Assembly: GCA_021784995.1 (NCBI GenBank)
Contig: JAJYHA010000223.1
Span: forward strand, 1-9,879
Direction: 5' to 3'
Origin: Myxococcales bacterium
GTDB taxonomy: Bacteria; Myxococcota; Myxococcia; Myxococcales; Anaeromyxobacteraceae
Length of the DNA stretch: 9,879 bases
Positions 1 to 6,203 of this stretch are shown piece by piece. The stretch's first letter is position 1; each line of letters starts with the position of its first letter. Under the pieces are notes generated by a model. It had not been told where the DNA came from, searched no databases, and saw only the letters and a list, made by a program, of their open reading frames with translations. Position numbers and translations under genes: made by a program.

Positions 1-736
1 CCCCGCCCGTGGCGCCGCCGGCGACCGCGCGACGCAGCGCCGCCACCTCGGCGGGCGCCAGCGTCCGGAAGGCGCCGGGCCGGAGGCCTGCGACGGAGAC
101 GCCGCCGAACTCGGGCCGGAAGAGCCGCAGCACCTGGAGTCCCACCGACTCGCACAGCCGCTTCACGAGGTGGTAGCGCCCCTCGCCGACGACGATGCGG
201 ATCCAGGTGTTGCGCTCGGCGCGCTCGTCGAGCGCCGCCTCGAGGGCCCGGGCCGGTCCGTCCTCGAGGCGCACGCCGGCGGTCATCTGCGCGAGCTGCG
301 CCGAGGTCGGCGCGCCCTTCACCTTGGCGAGGTAGACGCGGCGGTGGCCGTAGCGCGGGTGGGCCAGGCGGTTCGCCAGGTCGCCGTCGGTGGTGAAGAG
401 CACGGCCCCCTCGGCGTCGTAGTCGAGCCGGCCCACCGGGAAGACGCGCTCGCCCACGCCGCGCAGGTAGGCGGCGGCGGTCGGCCGCCCCTCGGGATCG
501 GCGAGCGTCGTCACGCACCCGGGCGGCTTGTAGAGCAGGTAGTAACGCTGCTCCTCGCGCGCCGAGACGAGCCGGCCGTCCAGCTCGACCAGGTCGCGCC
601 CCGGCTCCACCCGGGCGCCGGGCTCCGTCACCGCGCGCCCGTTCACCTTCACGCGGCCCGCGGCGACGAGCAGCTCGGCCTTGCGGCGCGACGCGACGCC
701 GGCCCGGGCCAGGAACTTCTGCAGGCGCTCCTCCAT
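1..736 (-). CDS. rluB: RluB/RsuA-family 23S rRNA pseudouridine synthase (3' end beyond window)
   Basis: This enzyme isomerises a specific uridine of large-subunit rRNA to pseudouridine. The window holds 245 codons from the ATG; the C-terminus lies beyond the left edge. Residues 1-45 form an S4 RNA-binding domain (MEERLQKFLARAGVASRRKA..., then GRVKVNGRAV). The catalytic domain follows, with YLLYKPPG at 66-73 and the family motif GRLDYDAEG, whose Asp105 is the expected catalytic aspartate. After that come LFTTDGDLANRLAHP and KRLCESVG-type strand motifs. The start codon follows the scpB stop after a single base, with no strong Shine-Dalgarno, which suggests translational coupling. The frame stays open to base 1. 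An S4 domain plus a scpAB neighbourhood is typical of RluB. RsuA or RluE specificity cannot be excluded from sequence alone. Confidence 0.93.
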   Translation of the reverse strand, partial: MEERLQKFLARAGVASRRKAELLVAAGRVKVNGRAVTEPGARVEPGRDLVELDGRLVSAREEQRYYLLYKPPGCVTTLADPEGRPTAAAYLRGVGERVFPVGRLDYDAEGAVLFTTDGDLANRLAHPRYGHRRVYLAKVKGAPTSAQLAQMTAGVRLEDGPARALEAALDERAERNTWIRIVVGEGRYHLVKRLCESVGLQVLRLFRPEFGGVSVAGLRPGAFRTLAPAEVAALRRAVAGGATGG

Positions 737-737
737 C

Positions 738-1736
738 TCAGCGCTTCGCGCCGGGCGCGGGCGCCTCCGTCGGGGGGACGCCCTCGTCCGCCGCCGGCGG
801 CGTGGCCCGCGGCGGCTCGAGGGCGGCCTCGGCCGACCGGGAGCGGTCGTCCGCGCTGGCCATGGCGCGCTCCAGGTCCTCGAGGGCCGCGTCCCCCTCC
901 GCCTGCCGCGCCTCGAGCGCGGCGCGCAGCGCGAGGTCGGCGAGCTCGGCCACCAGGCCCTCCAGCCGCGGGCCCTGCTCCGGCGGCGCCTCCTTCTCCA
1001 CGATCTCCCGGTGCTCCTCCGAGAGCTCGTGGAATTCGCGCAGCGTGGGCAGGGAGGCGAGGTCCTTGAGCGCGAAGAACTCGAGGAACTCGCGCGTGGT
1101 GCCGTACAGGATGGGCCGCCCGGGCTCCTCCTTCTTGCCCAGGATCTTGATCAGGCGCCGCTCGAGCAGCGCCTTCACGACCGCCCCCGAGTCCACCCCG
1201 CGGATGTCCTCGATCTCCGGCCGCGTCACCGGCTGCCGGTAGGCGACGATGGCGAGCGTCTCCAGCGCGGCCCGCGTGAGGCGTTGGGGCTTCACGCGCA
1301 GGAAGCGCCGGGCGTACTCGGAGAGGTCGGGCGCGCTCCGGAGCTGCCAGCCGCCCGCCACCTCGTGCAGCACGATGCCGGAGACGCCCTCCCGGTAGTG
1401 GCCCGACAGCTCGTCCAGCGCCTTGCGGACGCGCGCTGGCTCGAGGCCGCTGGCGCCGCGCAGGTCGTCGGCGGTGACCGGCTTCTCGGAGAGGAAGAGC
1501 AGCGCCTCCACCACCGCCCGCGCCCGCTCCGGCGAGAGCTTGCGGGCCCGGGCGGCGAGGCGCTCGAAGGGCTCCTCGCGCTGGCTCTCCTGGACCTCGA
1601 TCCCCGCCGCCTCGACGTCGTCGAGGGCGGGATCGCCCTTCGCCTCCTCCGCTGCCTGGAGGGCCTCGAGCTCGGCCGTGGAGACCCCCGCCGCGCCCGG
1701 GGCGCTCGCCGCGTCGCGTTCGACCTCGTCCGTCAC
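738..1736 (-). CDS. scpB: Segregation and condensation protein B (ScpB), with long acidic tails
   Basis: ScpB is the kite subunit of the bacterial SMC-ScpAB condensin. It dimerises and binds the ScpA kleisin to help compact and segregate the chromosome. The 332-aa product has a conserved core at about residues 70-235: VVEALLFLSEKPVT near 75-88, then LETLAIVAYRQPVTRPEI at 158-175, RGVDSGAVV at 179-187, and GRPILYGTTREFLEFF at 206-221. These are the two winged-helix modules. The core is flanked by a charged N-terminal extension of about 70 residues and an acidic, Ala/Pro-rich C-terminal extension of about 95 residues; Bacillus ScpB is only around 200 aa. The start is GTG, overlapping the scpA stop by 4 nt (GTGA). 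A GGAGG at 1744-1748, inside scpA, lies 7 nt upstream, which supports this start. Confidence 0.95.
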   Translation of the reverse strand: MTDEVERDAASAPGAAGVSTAELEALQAAEEAKGDPALDDVEAAGIEVQESQREEPFERLAARARKLSPERARAVVEALLFLSEKPVTADDLRGASGLEPARVRKALDELSGHYREGVSGIVLHEVAGGWQLRSAPDLSEYARRFLRVKPQRLTRAALETLAIVAYRQPVTRPEIEDIRGVDSGAVVKALLERRLIKILGKKEEPGRPILYGTTREFLEFFALKDLASLPTLREFHELSEEHREIVEKEAPPEQGPRLEGLVAELADLALRAALEARQAEGDAALEDLERAMASADDRSRSAEAALEPPRATPPAADEGVPPTEAPAPGAKR

Positions 1737-2617
1737 CGGTAGTCCTCCGTCGCCGTCACCGCTCCGTCGCCCAGCGTCTCCCGCGCCTCGACCACGATCT
1801 CGCCCTCGCCGCCTGCGTCGGTCCGGTCCTGCCGGACGCGGATCAGCTTGAGGCGGGCCATCTCGAGCAGCGCCAGGAAGGTCGCGATCACGGCCGAGCG
1901 CGAGAGGCCGCCGTCGCCGCCCAGCAGCTCCACGAAGGAGGCCCGCCCGCGGGCCCGGAGCAGCTCGGCCACGCGCGAGATGGCGTCCGTGATGGAGAGG
2001 CGGTCGGTCGCGATCTCCTGCTCGAGGTCGGGGCGGGCGTTCTCGAGCGCGCGGTCGAGCGCCTCGATCAGCTTGAAGACCGAGACGTCCGCCAGCCCCT
2101 CGGGGCCCTCCGGCAGCGGGACGGACGGGGCGCGCGCGCGCCGGGCGAACACGTCGCGGTCGAGGAGGTCGTGCGTGGCCAGCTCCTCGGCGGCCGCCCT
2201 GTACTTCTGGTACTCGAGCAGGCGGCGCACCAGCTCCGCGCGCGGGTCCACGCCGGCCGCCTCGTCCGGCTGCGCGTCCTCGGCCACCTCGGTGCGGGGC
2301 AGCAGCAGCTTGCTCTTCATGAGCATGAGCTGCGAGGCCATGTGCAGGAACTCGCCCGCGATGTCGATGTCGAGCTCCCGCAAGGCCGCCAGCGTGGCCA
2401 GGTAGCCCTCGGTGATGCGGGCGATCGGGATGTCGAAGAGGTCGAGCTGGTGCTCCTTCACCAGGTGCAGCAGGAGGTCGAGCGGCCCCTCGAAGGGCGG
2501 CTCGCCCGGCCGCCCGGGCGGGAGCGCCACGTGGAAGGCCTCGGCCACGGCGCGCGCGGGAGCGGCCTCGCGGCCCTCCTCCTCCAGCGGCGCCTCGTGC
2601 GCAGGACGCTTCGCCAT
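1733..2617 (-). CDS. scpA: Segregation and condensation protein A (ScpA, kleisin)
   Basis: ScpA is the kleisin that bridges the SMC heads and recruits ScpB in the bacterial condensin complex. The product is 294 aa. A charged leader of about 40 residues precedes the hallmark N-terminal motif FEGPLDLLLHLVKEHQ at 42-57, followed by DIPIARITEGYL and EFLHMASQLMLMKSKLLLP at 89-107, which forms the SMC-neck-binding helical region. A variable acidic middle links to the C-terminal winged helix (SAVIATFLALLEMARLKLI, 241-259). The ATG at 2615-2617 is chosen because the conserved domain begins soon after it and a purine-rich GGGGAAGG lies just upstream. The same frame is open far upstream, across trpS, but that part is a shadow of trpS and the M50 gene. 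It is cotranscribed with trpS upstream and scpB downstream. Confidence 0.95.
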   Translation of the reverse strand: MAKRPAHEAPLEEEGREAAPARAVAEAFHVALPPGRPGEPPFEGPLDLLLHLVKEHQLDLFDIPIARITEGYLATLAALRELDIDIAGEFLHMASQLMLMKSKLLLPRTEVAEDAQPDEAAGVDPRAELVRRLLEYQKYRAAAEELATHDLLDRDVFARRARAPSVPLPEGPEGLADVSVFKLIEALDRALENARPDLEQEIATDRLSITDAISRVAELLRARGRASFVELLGGDGGLSRSAVIATFLALLEMARLKLIRVRQDRTDAGGEGEIVVEARETLGDGAVTATEDYR

Positions 2618-2673
2618 GGCCCTTCCCCTGATCGCCCCGAGCGTAGACCGCAATCGGCCCGGCGCGAAGGGCC
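2618..2673 (-). repeat. Inverted repeat spanning the trpS-scpA gap
   Basis: The 56-nt gap between the trpS stop and the scpA start begins and ends with perfect 8-bp complementary arms, GGCCCTTC (2618-2625) and GAAGGGCC (2666-2673). In the transcript the downstream arm includes part of the purine-rich ribosome-binding region of scpA. Pairing would therefore put the scpA start region in a stem whose other arm touches the trpS stop codon. An 8-bp repeat is not rare by chance at this G+C, so a regulatory role is inference. Confidence 0.35.
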
Positions 2674-3660
2674 TCAGAGCTTCATCGCCGAGCGGACCTG
2701 GTCCATGGTGCGCGCCGCCACCTCCCGGGCCCGCCGGGTGCCGAGCTGGACGAGCTCCTCGAGGTCGCCCGGGCGCGCCAGGATCGACTCGCGCCGCTCG
2801 CGCAGCCGCTCCTGATCGGGCGCCAGCCGCTCGAGCAGCTTGCGCTTGCAGTCCACGCACCCGATGCCCGCGCTCCGGCAGTTGGCGCCGGCCCAGGCCA
2901 CCGTGGCCTCGTCGCTGTAGATCCGGTGGAGGTCGTAGATGCCGCAGACGTCGGGGTTGCCAGGATCCTGACGGCGCTTGCGGGCGGGGTCGGTCACCAT
3001 CCCCATGATCTTGCGGGTGGTCGCCCCGGCGTCCTCCCCCAGGTCGATGGCGTTCCCGTAGCTCTTCGACATCTTGCGGCCGTCGGTGCCGAGCACCTTG
3101 GCGGCCTCGGTCAGCAGCGGCTGCGGCTCCGGGAAGACCTCGCCGTAGTGGTGGTTGAACTTCCGCACGATCTCGCGCGACAGCTCCAGGTGCGGGATCT
3201 GGTCGACCCCCACCGGCACGCGGTTCGCCTTGTAGAGGACCACGTCGGCGGTCATCAGCACCGGGTAGCCGAGGAAGCCGTAGAGGGCCAGCTCGCGGTC
3301 CGTGATCTGCTCCCGGATCTCCTTGTAGGTGGGGGAGCGCTCCAGCCAGCCGAGGGGCGTGATCATCCCGAGCAGCAGGAAGAGCTCCGAGTGCTCCTTC
3401 ACCTGGCTCTGCACGAAGAGCGTGGCGCGCTCCGGGTCGATGCCCGCCGCCAGGAAGTCGACGAACATCTCCCGCTCCGCCTCCTTGATGACGTCGGGCT
3501 GGTGGTAGTTCGTCGTGAGGGCGTGCCAGTCGGCGCTGAAGAAGAAGCACCGGTGGTCCGCCTGGAGGCGCACCCAGTTCGCCAGCGCGCCGTGCAGGTG
3601 GCCGAGGTGGAGGCGCCCCGTGGGGCGCATGCCGGAGACGACGATCGGGAGGTTGGGCAT
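2674..3660 (-). CDS. trpS: Tryptophan--tRNA ligase with a four-cysteine (Fe-S-type) motif
   Basis: This is cytoplasmic class I TrpRS, which charges tRNA-Trp using ATP. It is 328 aa, the normal bacterial length. The Rossmann fold opens with SGMRPTGRLHLGHLHG; the HIGH-type signature is HLGH at 18-21. Other family motifs are FFFSADWHALTT (39-50), the Trp-pocket region GYPVLMTADVVLYKA (131-145) with VPVGVDQIPHLEL, and the KMSKS loop at 196-200. Four cysteines at 239, 261, 268 and 271 have C-x21-C-x6-C-x2-C spacing, close to the cluster-binding pattern I recall for Thermotoga maritima TrpRS; most TrpRS lack it. The ATG lies 15 nt after the M50 gene, with GGAGA at 3666-3670 as ribosome-binding site. 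It sits inside a protease-trpS-scpA-scpB-rluB operon. Confidence 0.96.
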   Translation of the reverse strand: MPNLPIVVSGMRPTGRLHLGHLHGALANWVRLQADHRCFFFSADWHALTTNYHQPDVIKEAEREMFVDFLAAGIDPERATLFVQSQVKEHSELFLLLGMITPLGWLERSPTYKEIREQITDRELALYGFLGYPVLMTADVVLYKANRVPVGVDQIPHLELSREIVRKFNHHYGEVFPEPQPLLTEAAKVLGTDGRKMSKSYGNAIDLGEDAGATTRKIMGMVTDPARKRRQDPGNPDVCGIYDLHRIYSDEATVAWAGANCRSAGIGCVDCKRKLLERLAPDQERLRERRESILARPGDLEELVQLGTRRAREVAARTMDQVRSAMKL

Positions 3661-3675
3661 TCCGTTCTCCGGCGA

Positions 3676-4323
3676 TCAGGCGCCGACCACGACGTCGAGC
3701 AGACGGTCGAGCAGGCCGTACGCCGCGCCCATCGGGCCCGCCATGATGTACCGCGCGCCGATGACGACGAAGAGCAGCAGGAAGGGCGCGAAGCGCGCGA
3801 AGCCCTCCCAGGCCGGGCGCAGGCGCAGCGGCATCAGCCCGTCGACCACCCGGCTCCCGTCGAGCGGCGGGATGGGGATCATGTTGAAGAGGGCCAGGGC
3901 GACGTTGAGCCGGACCATGATGAGCAGCAGCTCCTGCGTGCCGGAGCCCGGCATGGCCGCCCGCGGCGCGAACCGGAGGGCCAGGCCGTACGCGACGGTG
4001 CAGAGGACCGCGAGCAGCACGTTCGAGAGGGGCCCCGCGGAGGCCGTCAGCATCATGCCGGTCCGCATGGGGACGGAGCGCCGGAAGCGGGTCGGGTCGA
4101 TCGGAACGGGGCGCGCCCATCCGAACGGGATGCCGAGCAGCGGCAGGAGCACCGTCCCGATGGGGTCGATGTGGGCGAGCGGGTTGAGCGTGAGTCGTCC
4201 CGCGCGCGCCGCGGTGTCGTCGCCTAGCCGGGCGGCGCTCCAGGCGTGCGCGTACTCGTGGACGGACAGCGAGAGGACGAGGGGGATGAGGATCCTCACC
4301 CCTGCCAGCAGATCGAAGCCCAA
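3676..4323 (-). CDS. M50 (site-2 protease-like) membrane zinc metallopeptidase
   Basis: This is a polytopic inner-membrane protein of the M50B family, the short type without a PDZ domain. The zinc-binding HEYAH lies at 22-26 within a hydrophobic helix (about 11-28). The third zinc ligand is Asp155 in the family motif N-x2-P-x3-LDG (147-156). Hydrophobic segments near 55-70, 88-115, 132-150 and 178-196 are likely further membrane helices. The substrate is unknown. The proposed TTG start at 4323 gives 215 aa and has GAGG at 4330-4333, spaced 6 nt. The frame stays open to a GTG at 4413, but those 30 codons cover a less G+C-rich stretch with promoter-like sequence and carry no family motif. The gene heads the trpS-scpA-scpB-rluB cluster. 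Confidence 0.9.
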   Translation of the reverse strand: MGFDLLAGVRILIPLVLSLSVHEYAHAWSAARLGDDTAARAGRLTLNPLAHIDPIGTVLLPLLGIPFGWARPVPIDPTRFRRSVPMRTGMMLTASAGPLSNVLLAVLCTVAYGLALRFAPRAAMPGSGTQELLLIMVRLNVALALFNMIPIPPLDGSRVVDGLMPLRLRPAWEGFARFAPFLLLFVVIGARYIMAGPMGAAYGLLDRLLDVVVGA

Positions 4324-4346
4324 GAAAAACCTCGGAAAAGAAGCGT

Positions 4347-4375
4347 TCTTTAGCAGGCGGGCGGCGCGAAAGCAA
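4347..4375 (-). promoter_or_regulatory. Candidate promoter upstream of the M50-trpS-scpAB-rluB cluster
   Basis: On the minus strand, TTGCTT (4370-4375) and TAAAGA (4347-4352) are separated by 17 nt, in a stretch that is visibly richer in A+T than anything nearby. Each hexamer matches only 3 of 6 sigma-70 consensus positions. The case rests mostly on spacing, base composition and position, about 23 nt upstream of the TTG start. A small palindrome, AAAGAA-GCG-TTCTTT (4337-4351), overlaps the -10 side. Confidence 0.35.
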
Positions 4376-4417
4376 CGCGCGACATCGGGGCAGCGACCGG
4401 ACGGTCCCGGCACCCCG

Positions 4418-5395
4418 TCACCTGGCCTCCGGGGTCGACCCGGCGGCCGGAGCGCCTCGCCCGTGACGCGCGCCGCCCGCCGGCGAGACCGGCCGCGACG
4501 CTCGCGGGTGGTGCCGTGCGTGGACCTGCCGAAGGTGGGTCCGCTCCACCTGCGTGTAGATCTGGGTGGTCGAGACGTCGGCGTGCCCCAACATGGCCTG
4601 CACCGCCCGCAGGTCGGCGCCGCCGGCCAGGAGGTGGGTCGCGAAGGCGTGACGCAGCTTGTGCGGAGAGAGGCGGCGCGCGATCCCGGCCGTCCGCGCG
4701 TGGCGGTCTAGGAGCTTGGCGAAGCCCTGGCGCGTCATGCGCCGCCCGCGCCGGGTGACGAAGAGGTCCTTCGAGAGGCGCCCGCCGAGCAGGGCCGCCC
4801 GCGGGCCCTCGAGGTAGCGCCGGAGCGCCTCCGCGGCCGGGGCGCCCACGGGGACGATGCGCTCCTTCGAGCCCTTGCCGCGCGCCAGCAGCATCCGGGT
4901 CTCCAGCCGGACGTCGTTGACGGAGAGGCCCACCAGCTCGGAGACGCGCAGGCCGGTGGCGTAGAGCAGCTCGAGCATGGCGCGGTCGCGGAGCCCGGCC
5001 GGCGAGCGCGCGGAGGGCGCGGCCAGCAGGCGGCCGATCTCGTCCCGCGCCGGCAGGCGCGGAAGGCGGCGCGTGGCGCGCGGGCCGTCCACGTCCTCGG
5101 TGGGATCCGAGGGGGCGACGCCCTCCGCGACCAGGAGCCGGTGGAGCGAGCGGATGGCGGAGAGGGCACGCGCCTGGCTGCGGGGCGAGAGGGCGGCGCG
5201 GACCAGGTGGTCGAGGTGGGCCAGCAGGTGCTCGCGGCCGGCCTCCTCCCACCGCGAGACGCCCTGCGCGGCGAGGTCGTCCAGGTAGCGGCGCAGGTCG
5301 CGGGCGTACGCCTCGACGCTGTTACGCGCCAGCCCCTTCTCGACGCGCACGTGCGCCAGGAAGAGATCGAGCGCCGGGTCGAGCGGTGAGGCCAC
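4418..5395 (-). CDS. xerD: Site-specific tyrosine recombinase XerD
   Basis: XerD acts with XerC at the dif site to resolve chromosome dimers before division. The 325-aa product has an N-terminal SAM-like core-binding domain (about 5-95: LDLFLAHVRVEKGLARNSV, YARDLRRYLDD). The catalytic domain has Arg150 in YATGLRVSELVGL, Lys174 in RGKGSKER, His245-x2-Arg248 in LSPHKLRHAFATHLL, His271 in MLGHADVSTTQIY, and the nucleophile Tyr280. The ending RQVHARHHPRA is XerD-like rather than XerC-like. About 26 further residues, Pro/Ala/Gly-rich, extend beyond the usual end. The start is GTG with no Shine-Dalgarno; a TATCGT box 6 nt upstream suggests a leaderless mRNA. A location beside scpAB makes sense for a segregation gene, but it appears to be transcribed separately from that cluster. 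Confidence 0.95.
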   Translation of the reverse strand: MASPLDPALDLFLAHVRVEKGLARNSVEAYARDLRRYLDDLAAQGVSRWEEAGREHLLAHLDHLVRAALSPRSQARALSAIRSLHRLLVAEGVAPSDPTEDVDGPRATRRLPRLPARDEIGRLLAAPSARSPAGLRDRAMLELLYATGLRVSELVGLSVNDVRLETRMLLARGKGSKERIVPVGAPAAEALRRYLEGPRAALLGGRLSKDLFVTRRGRRMTRQGFAKLLDRHARTAGIARRLSPHKLRHAFATHLLAGGADLRAVQAMLGHADVSTTQIYTQVERTHLRQVHARHHPRASRPVSPAGGARHGRGAPAAGSTPEAR

Positions 5396-5401
5396 CGCCC
5401 G

Positions 5402-5429
5402 ACGATAGTGCGCGCCCGCGGCGCGTCCA
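5402..5429 (-). promoter_or_regulatory. Candidate promoter of xerD (leaderless type)
   Basis: On the minus strand, TGGACG (5424-5429; 4 of 6 matches to TTGACA) is followed after 16 nt by TATCGT (5402-5407; TANNNT form, 4 of 6 matches to TATAAT). The box ends 6 nt before the GTG start codon, so transcription would begin at or next to the start codon. No Shine-Dalgarno is present between them. Evidence is limited to sequence and position. Confidence 0.4.
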
Positions 5430-5462
5430 GTTTGCCGACCGGGGAGGCGTGCCGCCCGGGCG

Positions 5463-6086
5463 CTACTCCAGCAGGTCGCTGCAGTCGCCCTTCCCCTGGC
5501 GCACCACCACCGGCTCGGGCCCCGTCAGGTCGATCACCGAGGAGGGCTCGCGCGGCCTGTAGCCGCCGTCGAGGATGAGCTCCAGCCCGTGGCCGAGCCG
5601 GTCCTTGATGTCGCGCGCGTCGATGAGCGCCTCGCCGTCCGGCGTGGCGGCGGAGCTCGAGGTGATCGGGTGGGCCAGCGCGCGCACGAGCGCCAGCGCG
5701 ATGGGGCTGTCGGGGACGCGGATCCCGACCGTCTTCTGCCGCCGTAGCACCAGGTCGGGGACGAGGCGCGTCGCGGGGAGGATGAAGGTGAAGGGTCCGG
5801 GCGTCTTCCGGCGCAGGACGCGGTAGGCGGCGTTGTCGACCAGCGCGTAGCGCGACACCTCGGCCATGTCGGCGCAGACGAACGAGAGCTCGTGCGTCCT
5901 GGGGAGCTGCCGGAGCTGGTAGATGCGCTCGATGGCGCGCTTGTCGAAGACGTCGCAGCCGATGGCGTAGTAGGTGTCGGTCGGGAACGCGATCAGCCCG
6001 CCCGACGCGAAGGTCTGGACGGCGCGCTCCACCAGCCGCGGCTGCGGGTGCTGCGGGTCGATGGCGACGATCGGCGCGGCGGGCAT
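5463..6086 (-). CDS. yciO: YciO-type Sua5/YrdC-domain protein
   Basis: This 207-aa protein belongs to the Sua5/YciO/YrdC fold family, whose TsaC members make threonylcarbamoyl-AMP for tRNA t6A. It resembles E. coli YciO along its whole length, as I recall that sequence: an IDPQHPQPRLVERAV opening, GGLIAFPTDTYYAIGC at 29-44, IERIYQLRQLP, KTPGPFTFILPATRLVP, KTVGIRVPDSPIALALV, LDGGYRPREPSSVIDLT, and VVRQGKGD near the end. Where TsaC has a lysine-containing K-x-R type segment and a Ser-x-Asn loop, this protein has RQLPRTHELSF and SSSAATPDG. It is therefore probably not the main t6A enzyme; its substrate is uncertain. The ATG at 6084-6086 is chosen because homology begins at the next few residues. 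An in-frame GTG at 6137 would add 17 unconserved residues. A 67-nt gap separates it from xerD. Confidence 0.88.
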   Translation of the reverse strand: MPAAPIVAIDPQHPQPRLVERAVQTFASGGLIAFPTDTYYAIGCDVFDKRAIERIYQLRQLPRTHELSFVCADMAEVSRYALVDNAAYRVLRRKTPGPFTFILPATRLVPDLVLRRQKTVGIRVPDSPIALALVRALAHPITSSSAATPDGEALIDARDIKDRLGHGLELILDGGYRPREPSSVIDLTGPEPVVVRQGKGDCSDLLE

Positions 6087-6203
6087 CCGCGGTCTTCTAG
6101 CAGATCGCCGCGGTGGCAGGAACGCGGTCGCGCCCACCGGAGCGCCACGCCGCGGCCTCCGCGCTCCACCCGGACGGGACCGGCGCCGGCGCGGGCCGCG
6201 CGC

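Noticed and set aside
681..1742. Plus-strand open frame of about 350 codons opposite scpB.
   Set aside because: It is the mirror of the scpB reading frame, with Arg/Leu/Glu-rich filler and no recognisable domain.
2926..4227. Plus-strand open frame of over 400 codons.
   Set aside because: It lies antisense to trpS and the M50 gene. Its composition (Val, Arg, His, Glu-rich with no motif) is typical of antisense shadows in high-G+C genes.
2618..4375. Long minus-strand open frame continuing upstream of scpA, making an apparent 880-aa protein.
   Set aside because: It overlaps trpS and the M50 gene, both with clear catalytic motifs in another frame. Only the part from 2617 down matches ScpA; the rest is Arg/Pro/Ala/Gly-rich shadow translation.
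4350..5252. Minus-strand open frame of 300 codons overlapping xerD.
   Set aside because: The XerD catalytic residues all lie in the other frame; this one is low-complexity Arg/Pro/Gly.
6087..6203. Possible hairpin terminator between the KGG pair and yciO, for example GAGCGC...GCGCTC on the minus strand.
   Set aside because: Stems are short, the loop is long and there is no T-run. I see nothing supportable in this 117-nt gap beyond a weak TAGAAG box near yciO.
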